A DNA stretch of 64,000 bases from Ramlibacter terrae (GCA_013127575.1 CP053418.1:3224001-3288000), one strand, 5' to 3'. Counted from the stretch's first letter, positions 20,838 to 32,774 are shown. The notes: generated from the sequence alone by a model not told the origin. Program-made: numbers and translations.

Positions 20838-22191
20838 TCAAGCCCAGAGGGATCGCATGGCTTCGCGGAAGCCTTCCGTAGTGTCCGGCGGCCCGGCCTC
20901 GCGCCCCGCCACGTACACCGCGCGCGGAGGCGCCGACGGGCTGGAGAACACCGGGGCGTCCAGCACGTGCTCGTCCGGCACGCCGAGCAAAGCCGGCGCC
21001 CGCGTGTCCACCACGGAAGTCGGCGCGCTGGCCCACCGCCAGCCCACCGAGCTTGCGGCCCGCCGCGGCGCTGCCGCCTTCGAGGGCGCCTTCGAACAAG
21101 GCGGCCGCCGTGCTCTCGCGCACGGCGGCACGCGCGGCGACGTTGCGCTCGCGCTGGGCGAAGCGCTGCGAATATTCGAGCAGCCGCAGTTCCTCGGTCC
21201 AGTCGCGCGTGACGTGGCTGTCGGAGCCGATGGCCCAGCGGCCACTGGCGCCGAGCCACGCCGGCAGGTCGAACACGCCGTCGCCGAGGTTGCCCTCGGT
21301 GGACGGACACAGCACGATGGACGCGCCGCTCTGGCGCAGCGCCGCCAGTTCGTCGCGGTCGGCATGGGTCGCGTGCACCAGGTTCCAGCTTTGGTCCACC
21401 GGGGCTTGCGCCAGCAGCCACTCGATGGGGCGCTTGCCGTGCAGGGTGACGCATTCCTCCACCTCGCGCCGCTGCTCCGAGATGTGGATGTGCACCGGCA
21501 TGCGGCCGCGCGCGGCGGCGGCCACCTCGCCGAGGGCGGCTGCGTCGACGGCGCGCACCGAGTGCAGCGCGACGCCCGCGTTCACGAGTCCCTCGCCCGC
21601 AAGGCGGTCCGCGAGCGCGAGCACCGAATCCGGCGTCGAAGCGAAACGGCGCTGGTCGTCGCGCAGGCCGGTGGCGCCGAAGCCCGAGCGCATGTACAGC
21701 GTCGGCAGCAAGGTCAGCCCGATGCCCACGCGGCGCGCGGCCCGCGCCAGCGCATGCACCATCTCCGCCGGGTCGGCGTACGCGCGGCCGTCCTGCGCGT
21801 TGTGCAGGTAATGGAACTCGCAGACCTGCGTGTAGCCGACACGGAGCAATTCCGCATAGAGCTGGGCGGCGATCGCCTCCAGTTGCTCCGGCGTGATGCG
21901 CAGCGCCGCGTCGTACATGCGGTCGCGCCAGCTCCAGAAATCGTCGCGTCCGGCCGGGCTGCGCTCGGTCAGCCCGGCGATCGCGCGCTGGAAGGCATGG
22001 CTGTGCGCATCCACGAGGCCGGGCAGCACCGGGCCATCGAGGCGCGTCGCCCCTTCGCGGTCTGCCGCCGTGCAAGCGGGACGCACCTCGGACCAATGCC
22101 CTTGCGCGTCGGCGACCAGCAGCACGTCGCGCGCCCAGCCGCCGGCCACCCAGGCGCGCTCGGCGAAGAAGCGCGCGCCCTCAGCGGCCAT
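20838..22191 (-). CDS. hutF: Formimidoylglutamate deiminase
   Basis: Amidohydrolase that removes ammonia from N-formimino-L-glutamate to give N-formyl-L-glutamate, the fourth step of the five-step histidine pathway. The metal-binding HxH is in LVDAHSHAFQRAIAG, with HIHISEQRREVEEC, LVHATHADRDE and GSDSHVTRDW carrying further ligands. A shift near 21012 at a CCTGG-type site separates the last 60 residues. Starts inside the end of hutG (11-base overlap). About 450 residues. Confidence 0.93.
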
Positions 22192-22980
22192 ACAGCGCCC
22201 GCGCCGCCTGCAGCGCCGCGCCGACCATCTCGCGCAGCACCGGCTGGATGCGGGCGGCGCGCTCCGGCAGGTACGCGTACGGCGGCGCCTCCTGCATGTA
22301 CAGCTTCTGCGTCATCTCCAGCTGCACGGCATGGACGTGCTCCGCCGGGCGGCCGTAGTGCCGCGTGATGTAGCCGCCCTTGAAGCGGCCGTTGACCGCG
22401 TGCGTGGCCTCCGGGCAGGCCGCGGCGACGGCGGCCACCGCTTCGGTGATGCGCGGGTCGGCGCTGGCGCCGCCGCCGGTGCCGATGTTCAGGTCGGGCA
22501 GCACGCCTTCGAAGAGCCACGGGATCTCCGACCGGATGCTGTGGCCGTCCCACAGCAGCACGAAGCCGTGCTCCGCGCGCAGGCGACCCAGCTCGCCGGC
22601 CAGCGCATCGTGGTACGGCTGCCAGTACTCGGTGCGGCGCCAGGCGCGTTCGTCGTCGGAGAGGCCGCGGTCGTCGGCATACAGCGCGTCGCCGGTGAAG
22701 AAGCGCGTCGGGCACAGCTCGGTGTTCGAGGCGCCGGGGTACATCGGTGTGTCGTCGGGCGGCCGGTTCAGGTCGATGACGTAGCGCGAGAAGCGCGGCT
22801 GCAGGATGCTGCCGCCCAGCTCCGCGGCGAAGTCGTAGAGCTGCGCCGGTGCCAGTCGGTGTCTTCGACGTCGTGGGCGCGCGGCACGTAGCGCTCGCGC
22901 TGGTCGGCGGGAATCTCGGTGCCGATGTGCGGCAGGCTCACCAGCAGCGGCACGCTGCCGCGGTGCAACTGGAAACTCAT
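22181..22980 (-). CDS. hutG: N-formylglutamate deformylase
   Basis: Zinc hydrolase that releases formate from N-formyl-L-glutamate to give glutamate, last step of the pathway. Family features: [20 protein letters not shown] at the N-terminus, [35 protein letters not shown] and [16 protein letters not shown] shift near 22853 is repaired by CCTGG to DTDWHLAQLYDFA. Start ATG overlaps the hutI stop by 4 bases. About 266 residues. Confidence 0.93.
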
Positions 22981-24186
22981 GTGGGCGTCCCTCCCCGGAC
23001 GGTCTGGCGGTGTGGTCGACCGCCGATGGCATAGGCGAGTTGCGCGGGATGCGCGGCATCCCACAGCACGAAGTCGGCGCGCTTGCCGGGGGCCGGGCAC
23101 CGCGGTCGTCCAACCCCAGCGCCGGGCCGCATGGCGCGTCGCGCCGGCCAGCGCCTCTTCGGGCGTCATGCGGAACAGCGTGCACGCCATGTTCAGCATC
23201 AGCAGCAGCGAGGTGCAGGGCGAGCTGCCGGATTTGAGTCGGTGGAGATCGCCATCGGCACGCCGTGCCGGCGCAGCAAGTCGATCGGCGGCAGTCGCGT
23301 CTCACGCAGGAAATAGAACGCGCCGGGCAGCAGCACCGCGACGGTGCCCGCACGTGCCATCGCCTGCACGCCTTCCTCGGAAACCCACTCGGTGGTCGCA
23401 GCTGATCGCGCCGTGCGCCGCTGCCAGCGCGGCGCCGCCGCTGTCGCTGAGCTGTTCGGCATGCAGCTTCACCGGCAGGTCCGGGGCACGCGCGGCTTCG
23501 AACACGCGGCGCGTCTGCTCCGTGGTGAACGCAATGCGCTCGCAGAAGGCGTCGACGGCATCGACCGGGCCCTCCGCATGCAGCAGCGGCAGCATCCGCA
23601 GCACCTCGTCGACGTAGGCGTCGGCGCGGCCGGCGAACTCGGGCGGCAGCGCGTGCGCGCCGAGGAAGGTGGTGCGCACCGCCACCGGCTCATGCGCGGC
23701 GAGCCTGCGCGCCACGCGCAGGCACTTGCGCTCGTGCTCCAGCGACAGGCCGTAGCCGGACTTGATCTCGATGGTGGTGACGCCTTCGGCCAGCAGTTCG
23801 CGCAGGCGCACACGCGCTGCGGCCAGCAGTTCTTCCTCGGTGGCCGCGCGCGTTGCGCGCACGGTCGACGCGATGCCGCCCCCGGCACGGGCGATCTCCT
23901 CGTAGCTGGCGCCGTTCAGGCGCTGCTCGAACTCCTGCGCGCGATCGCCGCCGTACACGAGGTGCGTGTGGCAGTCGACCAGGCCCGGGGTGACCAGCGC
24001 GCCGCCGGCGTCGTGGCGCTGCGTGCAGCGTTCTTCGATCCCGCGCGGCAGGGCGGCCCGCGGGCCGATCCACAGCACGCGCTCGCCCTCGACGGCGAGC
24101 GCCGCATCGCGCACCAGCCCGTACGGCGCCGCGGCATCGGCCGCCATCGTCGCGATATCGCAATGGGTCCAGACCTGCACGCTCAC
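22977..24186 (-). CDS. hutI: Imidazolonepropionase
   Basis: Metal-dependent amidohydrolase opening imidazolone-5-propionate to N-formimino-L-glutamate. Metal site [19 protein letters not shown]; also [34 protein letters not shown] and [16 protein letters not shown] start at 24186 overlaps the hutD stop (GTGA). Four shifts (about 23400, 23232, 23125, 23100); those tested are repaired by CCWGG, for example [20 protein letters not shown]. About 404 residues. Confidence 0.93.
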
Positions 24187-24737
24187 AACACGACCTCCAT
24201 CCACAACGCGGCATCCGCGTCGACCTGCAACTCCACCGCCGACGGCACCGGGCACCACGCCAGCGTGCCGGCGGGAACGCCGAGCCACTGCGCGTCGGCC
24301 GTGATGCGCGCGCCCGTGCGGTGAGCATACAAGCCGACCAGAGTGCCGGGGGCGGCCTGCACGCGCTGGGCGCCCGCGATGCGCCGCTGGCGCGCGCGGC
24401 CCGGCGCGGCCATCAGGTTGAAGTCGCGGGTGGCGCCGGCGAGCAGCGTGCAGTCCACCGCGGCGGCGCCGTCGAAACGGAAAGGATCGCTCCCCTCGCG
24501 CAGCGTGTGGGCCTCGGCGCCGGTGCGCAGCGTCACGCCCTCGCCTTCCAGCACGCAGAACCAGCGCTCGATGCCGGGAAATGCGGAGAACGGCCCATCG
24601 CTCTCGACGTCCGCCACCGACATGCGCACGCGCCAGTCGGCCGGGCCCGGCCAAGCGAGCAGTTCGCGCGTGCTGCCGCCGCCGTTGCGCCACGGCGAAG
24701 CCGGGACCCTCGAGAGCGTGACCAGCTGCCAGTTCAT
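24183..24737 (-). CDS. hutD: HutD family protein
   Basis: Intact 184-residue cupin-fold protein of the HutD family, which accompanies hut genes and is thought to limit or sense pathway intermediates. Features: [20 protein letters not shown] and [36 protein letters not shown]. Overlaps hutC and hutI by 4 bases each. Role in this organism is inferred from family context. Confidence 0.9.
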   Translation of the reverse strand: MNWQLVTLSRVPASPWRNGGGSTRELLAWPGPADWRVRMSVADVESDGPFSAFPGIERWFCVLEGEGVTLRTGAEAHTLREGSDPFRFDGAAAVDCTLLAGATRDFNLMAAPGRARQRRIAGAQRVQAAPGTLVGLYAHRTGARITADAQWLGVPAGTLAWCPVPSAVELQVDADAALWMEVVL

Positions 24738-25443
24738 GCCGGAACTGCCCCGCGATGCTGTAGCGCGAACCGGGATAGACCAGCCGCGCCACGCTGGCGA
24801 CGTTGGCGCCGCTGACCGTGCGGCGCTTCATCACGAGGCACGGATCGCCCCGCTTGATGCGCAAGTGCTTCGCCTCTTCCGCCGTGGGCAGGCAGGCTTC
24901 GATGCTGTAGCTGGCCTCGGTCAGGGGCGCGTGCTGCAACAGGTGCAGCGTCGGCGAGGTGCGCGTGAGGTCGGTGCGCAGGTAGTCGGGCGCCGCCGCC
25001 GGATTGACGTAGCGGTCTTCGTACTGGATGGGCACGCCGTTCTCGAGGTGCACCAGGATGGTGTGGAAGACCTTGGCGCCCTTGCGCACGCCGAACGATG
25101 CGGCGAGCTCCGGCGTCGCCTTCTCCTCGGCCGCATGCAGCACGCGCGCCGTGTGGGCATGGCCGCGTTCGACCACCTCTTCGTGGATGTCGCGGATGGC
25201 CGGGCGCGACGAGATGCGGTGCAGCTCGGCGACGCGGGTGCCCGACCCCTGCACGCGCGTGACCAGCCCTTCGGCCGCCAGCTCGCGCAGCGCGCGGTTC
25301 GCCGTCATGCGGCTGACGCCGAACCGCGCGATCAGCGCGGTTTCGCTCGGCACCGGGTCGCCCGGCTTCCATTCGCCGCCCGCGATGTGGTGCCGGATCC
25401 AGGCCTTCACCTGTTCGTAGGCCGGCAGGTCGTCTTTGCCCAT
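24734..25443 (-). CDS. hutC: Histidine utilisation repressor HutC (GntR family)
   Basis: GntR/HutC repressor released by urocanate. N-terminal winged helix ([40 protein letters not shown]) and C-terminal UTRA ligand domain ([40 protein letters not shown]). Start ATG 25443 ([12 protein letters not shown]). A base error near 24745 hides the stop; restoring CCAGG gives an ending SIAGQFQA with an ATGA overlap into hutD. An operator lies 30 bases upstream of its start. Confidence 0.92.
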
Positions 25444-25462
25444 GGACCGCAGGATAACCAAG

Positions 25463-25491
25463 TTGACACGAGTTGTATAGACAACTAGCAT
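25463..25491 (+). promoter_or_regulatory. hutU promoter with HutC operator in the spacer
   Basis: TTGACA at 25463-25468 and TAGCAT at 25486-25491 are 17 bases apart. The palindrome AGTTGTATAGACAACT (25471-25486) fills the spacer and matches the known HutC site type (TTGTATAnACAA). Located between divergent hutC and hutU, it can repress hutUH and autoregulate hutCDIGF. Confidence 0.82.
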
Positions 25492-25523
25492 GGCCCCGAA
25501 TTCGACGACGCCCCGGAGCCGCC

Positions 25524-27222
25524 ATGTCCGATCTCTCGCAGCCCCCTTCCCCGCAGCCGGCCCGCGCCCCGTCCGGGGCGCCGCGCGGCAGCGAACTCAG
25601 CTGCGCCAACTGGCAGATCGAGGCGGCCTACCGCATGATCCAGAACAACTGGACCCGGCCGTCGCCGAGAACCCGGACGCCCCGGTGGTGTACGGCGGCA
25701 TCGGCAAGGCCGCGCGCAACTGGCCCGCCTTCGAGGCCATCCTCGCCACCCTGCGCACGCTGAAGCCCGACGAAACGCTGCTGGTGCAATCGGGCAAGCC
25801 GGTCGGCGTGTTCCGCACGCACACTGGTGCGCCGCGGGTGCTCATCGCCAACTCCAACCTGGTGCCCAAGTGGGCCACACGGGAACACTTCAACGAGCTC
25901 GACCAGCGCGGGCTGATGATGTACGGCCAGATGACGGCCGGCAGCTGGATCTACATCGGCACGCAGGGCATCGTGCAAGGCACCTACGAAACCTTCGCCG
26001 AAGCGGGCCGCCAGCATTTCGGCGGCGACCTCGCCGGCCGCTGGGTGCTGACCGCCGGCCTCGGCGGCATGGGCGGCGCGCAGCCGCTGGCCGCGTCGTT
26101 CGCGGGCGCCTGCTCGCTCAACATCGAATGCCAGCAGAGCCGCATCGACTTCCGGCTGCGCACCCGCTACCTCGACAAGCAGGCGAAGGATCTCGACGAA
26201 GCGCTGGCCCTGATCGCGCACCACACGCAGCGCAGGGAAGCGGTGTCGATCGGCCTGTGCGGCAACGCGGCCGAGATCGTTCCCGAACTGGCGCGCCGCG
26301 CGAAGGCCGGCGGGCCGCGCCCCGACATCGTCACCGACCAGACCTCGGCCCACGACATCATCAACGGCTACCTGCCGATCGGCTGGTCGATCGACCAATG
26401 GGAAGCCGCGCGCAAGGACCCCGCGCAGCACGCGGCGCTGAAGCAGGCCGCCGGCGAATCGTGCGCCATCCACGTGCGCGCCATGCTGGAGTTCCATGCC
26501 ATGGGCGTGGCCACCGTCGACTACGGCAACAACCTGCGGCAGGTCGCGCAGGATTTCGGCGTCGCCGACGCCTTCGCCTACCCCGGCTTCGTCCCCGCCT
26601 ACATCCGCCCGCTGTTCTGCCGCGGCGTCGGGCCCTTCCGCTGGGTCGCGCTCTCCGGCGATCCGGAAGACATCCTCAAGACCGACGCGAAGATGAAGGA
26701 ACTGTTCCCGCAGAACGCTTCGCTGCACCGCTGGCTCGACATGGCCGGCGAGCGCATCGCTTTCGGGGCCTGCCCGCGCGCATCTGCTGGATCGGCGGGC
26801 GAGCGCCACATCGCGGGGCTGGCGTTCAACGAGATGGTGCGGACCGGCGAACTCAAGGCGCCGATCGTGATCGGCCGCGACCACCTCGACAGCGGCTCGG
26901 TCGCGTCGCCGAACCGCGAGACCGAAAGCATGCGCGACGGCAGCGACGCCGTCAGCGACTGGCCGCTGCTGAACGCGCTGCTCAACACCGCCAGCGGCGC
27001 CACCGGGTCAGCCTGCACCATGGCGGCGGCGTCGGCATGGGCTACTCGCAGCACGCCGGCGTGGTGATGGTGTGCGACGGCACGGCGGAGGCCGACGAGA
27101 AGATCGAACGCGTGCTGTTCAACGATCCCGCCACCGGCGTGATGCGGCATGCGGACGCGGGCTACGAAGACGCCGCCGCCTGCGCGCGCGAGAACGGTCT
27201 GCAACTGCCGATGCTCGGATGA
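25524..27222 (+). CDS. hutU: Urocanate hydratase
   Basis: NAD-containing enzyme hydrating urocanate to imidazolone propionate. Start ATG 25524 follows CCGGAG at 25513-25518. Family features: [79 protein letters not shown] and [18 protein letters not shown]. Four shifts (25649, about 26768, 26795, 27003) are all repaired by restoring CCWGG, giving ARICWIGLGERHIAG and [13 protein letters not shown]. Overlaps hutH by 4 bases. About 566 residues. Confidence 0.95.
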
Positions 27223-28765
27223 GCACGGAGGTCCTCGTCCCCGGCAAGCTCACGCTGGCGCAATTGCGGCGCCTGTGCGCGCCCGAGCGCCTGCAGGTGC
27301 AGCTCGACCCGGGCTGCCGCGCCGGCATCCGCGCCAGCGCCGACCTCGTGCGCCGCGCCACCGAGGGCGATGCGCCGGTGTACGGCGTCAACACCGGCTT
27401 CGGCAAGCTCGCCACGCAGCGCATCGCGCGCGACGACCTCGCGCTGCTGCAGTTGAAGCTGCTGCGCTCGCATGCCGTCGGCGTGGGTGAGCCGCTGCCG
27501 GAACGCGTGGTGCGCCTGATCCTGCTGCTGAAGGCCACGAGCCTCGCGCGCGGCTACTCGGGCGTCCGCGAAGAAGTGGTCGACGGCCTGCTGGCCCTGC
27601 ACAACCGGGGCGTCACGCCGCTGATCCCGTGCCGGGGTTCCGTCGGCGCATCGGGCGACTGGCGCCCCCGGCACACCTGTCGCTGCCCTTGATCGGCGAA
27701 GGCGAAGCCTGGTTCGAAGGCGAGTGCATGCCCGCCGCGCGGGCGCTCGAGCGCGCCAGCCTGCGGCCGCTGCAACTCTCGGCCAAGGAAGGCCTCGCGC
27801 TGATCAACGGCACGCAGGTGTCCACCGCGCTGGCGCTCGACGCCCTGCTCTCCGCCGACCGCATCTTCGAAGCCGCCGTGATCGCCGGCTCGCTGACGCT
27901 CGACGCTGCGCGCGGCAGCGACGCGCCCTTCGATCCGCGCATCCACGCGGTGCGCGGCCAGCCGGGGCAAGTCGACTGCGCCGCGGCCTACCGCGCCATC
28001 CTCGCCCACAGCGGCATCCGGCACTCGCACGGAGAACGACGACCGCGTGCAGGACCCGTACTGCCTGCGCTGCCAGCCGCAGGTGATGGGCGCCTGCATC
28101 GACCAGATGCGCTACGCCGCGCAGGTGCTGGTGCGCGAGGCGAACGCCGTCACCGACAACCCGCTGGTGTTCGCCGCTCAGGGCGAGATGGTCTCCGGCG
28201 GCAACTTCCACGCCGAACCGGTGGCGCTCGTCGCCGACGCGCTCGCCGTCGCCATCGCGGAGATCGGCGCGATCGCCGAGCGCCGGGTGGCAATGCTGGT
28301 CGACACGGTGGTGTCGCGCCTGCCGCCCTTCCTGACGCCCGAACCCGGGCTCAACTCCGGCTTCATGATCGTCCACGTCACGGCCGCGTCCCTCGCCTCG
28401 GAGAACAAGTCGCTGGCCCACCCCGCCAGCGTCGACAGCCTGCCGACCTCCGCCAACCGGGAAGACCACGTGAGCATGGCCACGTTCGCGGCACGTCGCC
28501 TCGGGCCCATGCTGAAGAACACGGCGCACATCGTCGCCATCGAACTTCTGGCGGCCGCGCAAGGCATCGAGTTCCTGCGGCCGCTGCAGACCTCGCCCGC
28601 CCTCGAACGCGTGCTGCGCCTGGTGCGCAGCGTCTCGCCCGCGATGATGTCCGACCGCAGCCTGGCACGCGACATCGCCGCCGTGCACCCACGGTGTGCA
28701 GCGGCGACATCGCGCACGCTGCCGAAAGCAGCATCCCGGAAATCCACGCATTGCGCCTGGCATGA
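27219..28765 (+). CDS. hutH: Histidine ammonia-lyase
   Basis: Removes ammonia from histidine to give urocanate. The A144-S145-G146 triad ([14 protein letters not shown]) forms the MIO electrophile. Also visible are [32 protein letters not shown] and [20 protein letters not shown] shift at 27660 is repaired by CCTGG, and the next CCCGG needs T for the usual APLAH; others lie near 28030 and 28690. About 515 residues. Follows hutU with an ATGA overlap. Confidence 0.95.
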
Positions 28766-28809
28766 CCCGTGCATAGAGTCCCGTTTACCACCTTGACTGG
28801 AGAACTCCC

Positions 28810-29752
28810 ATGAGGAAGCTGTTCGCTCTTTCCCTCTTCGCCTTCGCGGCGGCCACCGGCCACGCGCAGGAAACGAAGCTCGCCATCGGCATTTCGGGCT
28901 GGACCGGCTTCGCGCCGCTCACGCTCGCCAAGGAAGCCGGCATCTTCAAGAAGAACGGCCGGACGTCTCCATCAAGAAGATCCCGCAGAAGGACCGCCAT
29001 CTCGCCATCGCTTCCGGCGACGTGCAGTGCGCCGCCACCACGGTGGAAACCGGATCGTCTGGAACGCCAACGGCGTCGCCACGACGCAGATCTTCCAGCT
29101 GGACAAGAGCTACGGCGCCGACGGCATGGTGGTGAAGTCGAACATCGCGAAGATCAGCGACCTCAAGGGCAAGACCGTGGCCGCGAGCGCGCCCGGCACC
29201 GCGCCGTACTTTACGCTGGCCTGGATGCTGAAGAAGAACGGCCTCTCGCCCAAGGACGTGAAGGTCGTCAACCTCGAGCCGCAGGCCGCCGCCAACGCGA
29301 TGATCGCGGGCACCGCCGACCTCGATGCCGCGATGACGTACGAGCCCTACCTCTCCGCCGTGCGCGCCAAGCCGGAGGCCGGCAAGATCATCGCCACCAC
29401 GCTCGACTACCCGATGGTGATGGACACCTTCGGCTGCACGCCGAAGTTCCTGTCCGAGAACCCGCGCGCCGCCAAGGCGCTGGCCGACAGCTACTTCGAA
29501 GCCGTCGACATGATCAAGCGCGAGCCGAAGAAGGCTTTCGAGATCATGGGCGCCGACGTCAAGCAGACCGGCGATGCCTTCGAGGCCAGCTCCAAGTTCC
29601 TGCGCTGGCAGGATCGCGAGGCGAACCAGAAGTTCTTCTCCGGCGAGCACGCCGCCTTCAGCAAGGAAGCGGCCGACCTGCTGCTCGAGGCCGGGATCAT
29701 CAAGCAGATCCCCGACCTGGCGAAGCTGGCGGACACGCGCTTCCTCAAATAG
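28810..29752 (+). CDS. ABC transporter substrate-binding protein, NitT/TauT type
   Basis: Periplasmic receptor of the SsuA/TauA/ThiY group. Signal peptide MRKLFALSLFAFAAATGHAQ, then LAIGISGWTGFAPLTLAKEA, DLKGKTVAASAPGTAPYF and ANAMIAGTADLDAAMTYEPY. A GGAG Shine-Dalgarno lies at 28799-28802. Two shifts (28962, 29052) are repaired by CCTGG to KKNGLDVSIKK and VETWIVWNANG. 44 bases after hutH, so probably part of the hut transcript; histidine, urocanate or a related amine is a plausible ligand (inference). Confidence 0.85.
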
Positions 29753-30532
29753 TGAAACCGCTGCAGCCGGTCGCACCGGGCACGCGCGTCGTGCTCGGCG
29801 TCTCCTTCTTCGTCCTGTTCTTCGCGGTCTGGGCCGCGGTCACCTTCGGCGGGATCGTCTCCAAGACCTTCCTGGCCGACCCGCTGACCATGGTCCGGTC
29901 CGGCTACGACCTGCTGGCCAACCCGGGGCTTCGCGAAGGACATCGGCATGACGGTGTGGCGAGTGCTCGGCGGCTTCGCCATCGCCGCCGTGCTGGCCGT
30001 GCCGCTGGGCGTGCTGATGGGCGCGTACAAGGGCGTGGAAGCGTTCTTCGAGCCCTTCGTCAGCTTCGCCCGCTACCTGCCCGCCTCCGCCTTCATCCCG
30101 CTGCTGATCCTGTGGGCCGGCATCGGCGAGGCGCAGAAGCTGTCGGTGATCTTCATCGGTTCGTTCTTCCAGCTGGTGCTGATGATCGCCGTGAGCGTGG
30201 GCAACACGCGGCGCGACACGGTCGAAGCCGCCTACACGCTGGGCGCCGGCGACCGCGGGATCGTCACGCGCGTGCTGCTGCCGTCGAGCGCGCCCGAGAT
30301 CGCCGAGACGCTGCGCATGGTGCTGGGCTGGGCACGGACCTACGTGATCGTCGCGGAACTGATCGGCGCCTCGAGCGGCATCGGCCACATGATCACCGAC
30401 AGCCAGGCGCTGCTGGCCACCGACCAGATCATCTTCGGCATCATCGTGATCGGCCTCATCGGCCTGGTCACCGACTTCGCCTTCAAGGCCTTCAACAAGA
30501 AACTCTTCCCGTGGGCGCAGATCGGACGATGA
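29752..30532 (+). CDS. ABC transporter permease, NitT/TauT type
   Basis: Inner-membrane permease with about six helices. GTG start shares its G with the TAG stop of the receptor gene. BPD_transp_1 features: GMTVWRVLGGFAIAAVLAVP, LGVLMGAYKGVEAFFEPFV, the EAA-type loop EAAYTLGAGDRGIVTRVLLP and ELIGASSGIGHMI. A shift near 29930 is repaired by CCTGG to NPWGFAKDIG. About 260 residues. Confidence 0.88.
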
Positions 30533-31316
30533 ACATCCTGCAGGTCAGCGGCGTCTCCAAGACCTTCCCCGGACGCAACGGCGGAACGCTGGCGCTGCAG
30601 GCGACCGACCTGCTGGTGCAGGAGAACGACTTCATCACCATCCTCGGTCCTTCCGGCTGCGGCAAGAGCACCTTGCTGCGGATGGTGGCCGGCCTCGACA
30701 CACCGAGCTCCGGCACCATCGCCCTCGACGGCAAGCCGGTGACCGGGCCGGGCGCCGACCGCGGCATGGTGTTCCAGAGCTACACGCTCTTCCCCGGCTG
30801 ACCGTGATGCAGAACGTCTGCTTCGGCCTGCGCGAGAAGGGCATGCCCCTGGCGGAGCAGCAGGCGATGGCCGGCCAGTTCATCGCCAAGGTGGGGCTGC
30901 GCGGTTTCGAGCACCACTTCCCCAAGCAGCTCTCCGGCGGCATGCAGCAGCGCACGGCGCTGGCCCGCGCGCTGGCAAATGACCCGCGCATCCTGCTCAT
31001 GGACGAACCGTTCGGCGCGCTCGACCACCAGACGCGCGAACTGATGCAGGAACTGCTGCTCGGCATCTGGGAGGAAGAGCGCAAGACCGTGCTGTTCGTC
31101 ACGCACGACATCGACGAGGCGATCTTCATGGCCAACCGCGTGGTGGTGATGAGCGCGCGGCCGGGCCGCATCAAGTGCGACCTGCCGGTGCCGCTGGAGC
31201 ACCCGCGCCATTACGGGGTGAAGACCACCCCGGCCTTCACCGAGCTGAAGGCGCGCCTGACGGAGGAGATCCGGGTCGAGGTGCAACGGGCCGCGTCCAT
31301 CGCCACCCACGGCTGA
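30529..31316 (+). CDS. ABC transporter ATP-binding protein, NitT/TauT type
   Basis: ATPase subunit of the same transporter. Walker A LGPSGCGKSTLL, Q-loop VFQSYTLFPW, signature LSGGMQQRTALARAL, Walker B ILLMDEPFGALD and the switch histidine in FVTHDIDEAIF are all present. A shift at 30794 is repaired by CCTGG, giving the canonical LFPWLTVMQNV. Overlaps the permease stop by 4 bases. About 262 residues. Confidence 0.92.
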
Positions 31317-31373
31317 GCCAGGCAATTTGCGCCGCGTTCAGGGTTCGTTCATGCACCGGACACGACACTGCAT

Positions 31374-31478
31374 GCATGAACAAGGGATTCTCCACGGAAA
31401 CTGCTCGCCGAACTCGTCGGCTCGGTGGTGCTGGCGTGCGCGATCTTGCTCCTGACGGCGGCCCGGGCCTGGGCCTAG
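31374..31478 (+). CDS. Possible small single-helix membrane protein
   Basis: Starts MNKGFSTE and, if one shift near 31402 is accepted, continues LLAELVGSVVLACAILLLTA and ends ARAWA: one hydrophobic helix in about 34 residues. The Shine-Dalgarno is not clear and the stop overlaps the end of the MFS gene on the other strand. Weakly supported. Confidence 0.3.
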
Positions 31479-32707
31479 TCCACGGAATCGCTGCCGCGCG
31501 GGTAGCTGCGGGAACAGCTTCCACCACGCCGCCACGATGAACAGCGTGGCGGCGCCGCCGAACACGACGGAGCCGACCGCGCCCATCACGGCCGCCGTCG
31601 CGCCCGATTCGAATTCTCCCAGCTGGTTGCTGGCCCCGATGAACATCGAGTTGACGGCGCCCACGCGGCCCCGCATGTCGTCGGGCGTCTCCAGCTGCAC
31701 CAGCGTCTGCCGCACCACCACGCTGACCATGTCGGCCGCGCCCGAGAGCGCCAGCGCGGCCATCGAGAGCCAGAAGTGCGTGGAGATGCCGAACACCAGC
31801 ATGCACACGCCGAATGCGGCGACGGACAGCAGCAGCCAGCGCCCGACGCGCGTGCGGATCGGCGAGCGCGTGAGCACGATGGACATGACCAGCGCGCCCA
31901 CGGCGGGCGCGGCGCGGAGCAGGCCGAGGCCTTCCGGGCCGACGTGCAGGATCTCCTTGGCGAAGATCGGCAACAGCGCCGTGGCGCCGCCGAACAGCAC
32001 CGCCACCAGGTCGAGCGACACCGCGCCGAGCAGCAGCTTGCGTGACGCGATGAAGCGCGCGCCCGCCAGCATCGAATGCAGCGTCGGCGATGCGGTGGAG
32101 GCGATCCGCAGGTCGGGAATGCGCAGCACGGCGATCAGCGACAGCACCAGCAAGGCCGTGGCCACGCCGTAGACGGTGATGCCGGTGCCCGGGAACAGCA
32201 CACCGGCGGCGGCCGGCCCGCCGATCACCGCCAGCTGGTTCCCCGACGAGCTCATCGCCATCGCGCGCGCCAGCATGCCGGGCGGCACCAGGCTGGGCAC
32301 CAGCGACTGCAGCGCCGGCATCTGGAAGGTGCGGGCGGTGCCGAGCAGGAACGAGGCGGCGAACAGCGCCTCGCGCGTGAGCAGCCCGGTGACGCTGAAG
32401 GCGAGCAGCCAGAGCGTCGCGGCGAGTTGCAGCAGCTGCGCGCCGGCCACCACGCGCGGGCGGTGGTAGCGGTCGGCCACGTGGCCGGCCGGCAGCGTGA
32501 GCAGCAGCACCGGCAGGAACTGCACGAGGCCGACGAGCCCGAGGTCCCAGGCGCTGCCGGTCAGCTCGTACATCTGCCGGCCGCGGCCACCATGGTCATC
32601 TGGGTGGCCACGCCTCCCGGGATGCGGGTGGCCCAGAGGCGCAGGAAGGCATGGTGCGCGAAAAGCCCGCGCAGGCTGTCGGTCTCGGGAGCGGGCACGG
32701 CCGCCAT
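31475..32707 (-). CDS. MFS transporter, MFS_3/EntS-like
   Basis: Polytopic efflux-type carrier of about 410 residues with twelve predicted helices. N-terminus LRGLFAHHAFLRLWATRIPG; a shift at 32577 is repaired by CCTGG to VAAAWQMYELTGSAWDLGLV, the family's usual W-Q-x-YELTGS motif. Motif A-like LPAGHVADRYHRPRVV is also visible. A second shift near 31505 affects the C-terminus (LFPQL, then YPRGSDSVD). Related to the enterobactin exporter EntS/MFS_3 group; substrate unknown. It follows a Bug gene on the same strand. Confidence 0.82.
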
Positions 32708-32774
32708 CGTACCTGCGCCGCCGTGGATGGCGGCTCGAGGCCGCAATGACACCTATCTTGCCGCCCGTGAACCC

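Noticed and set aside
27219..28765. Programmed frameshifting in hutH, hutU or the ABC genes
   Set aside because: No slippery heptamer or downstream structure recurs; the common feature is the CCWGG context across all gene types.
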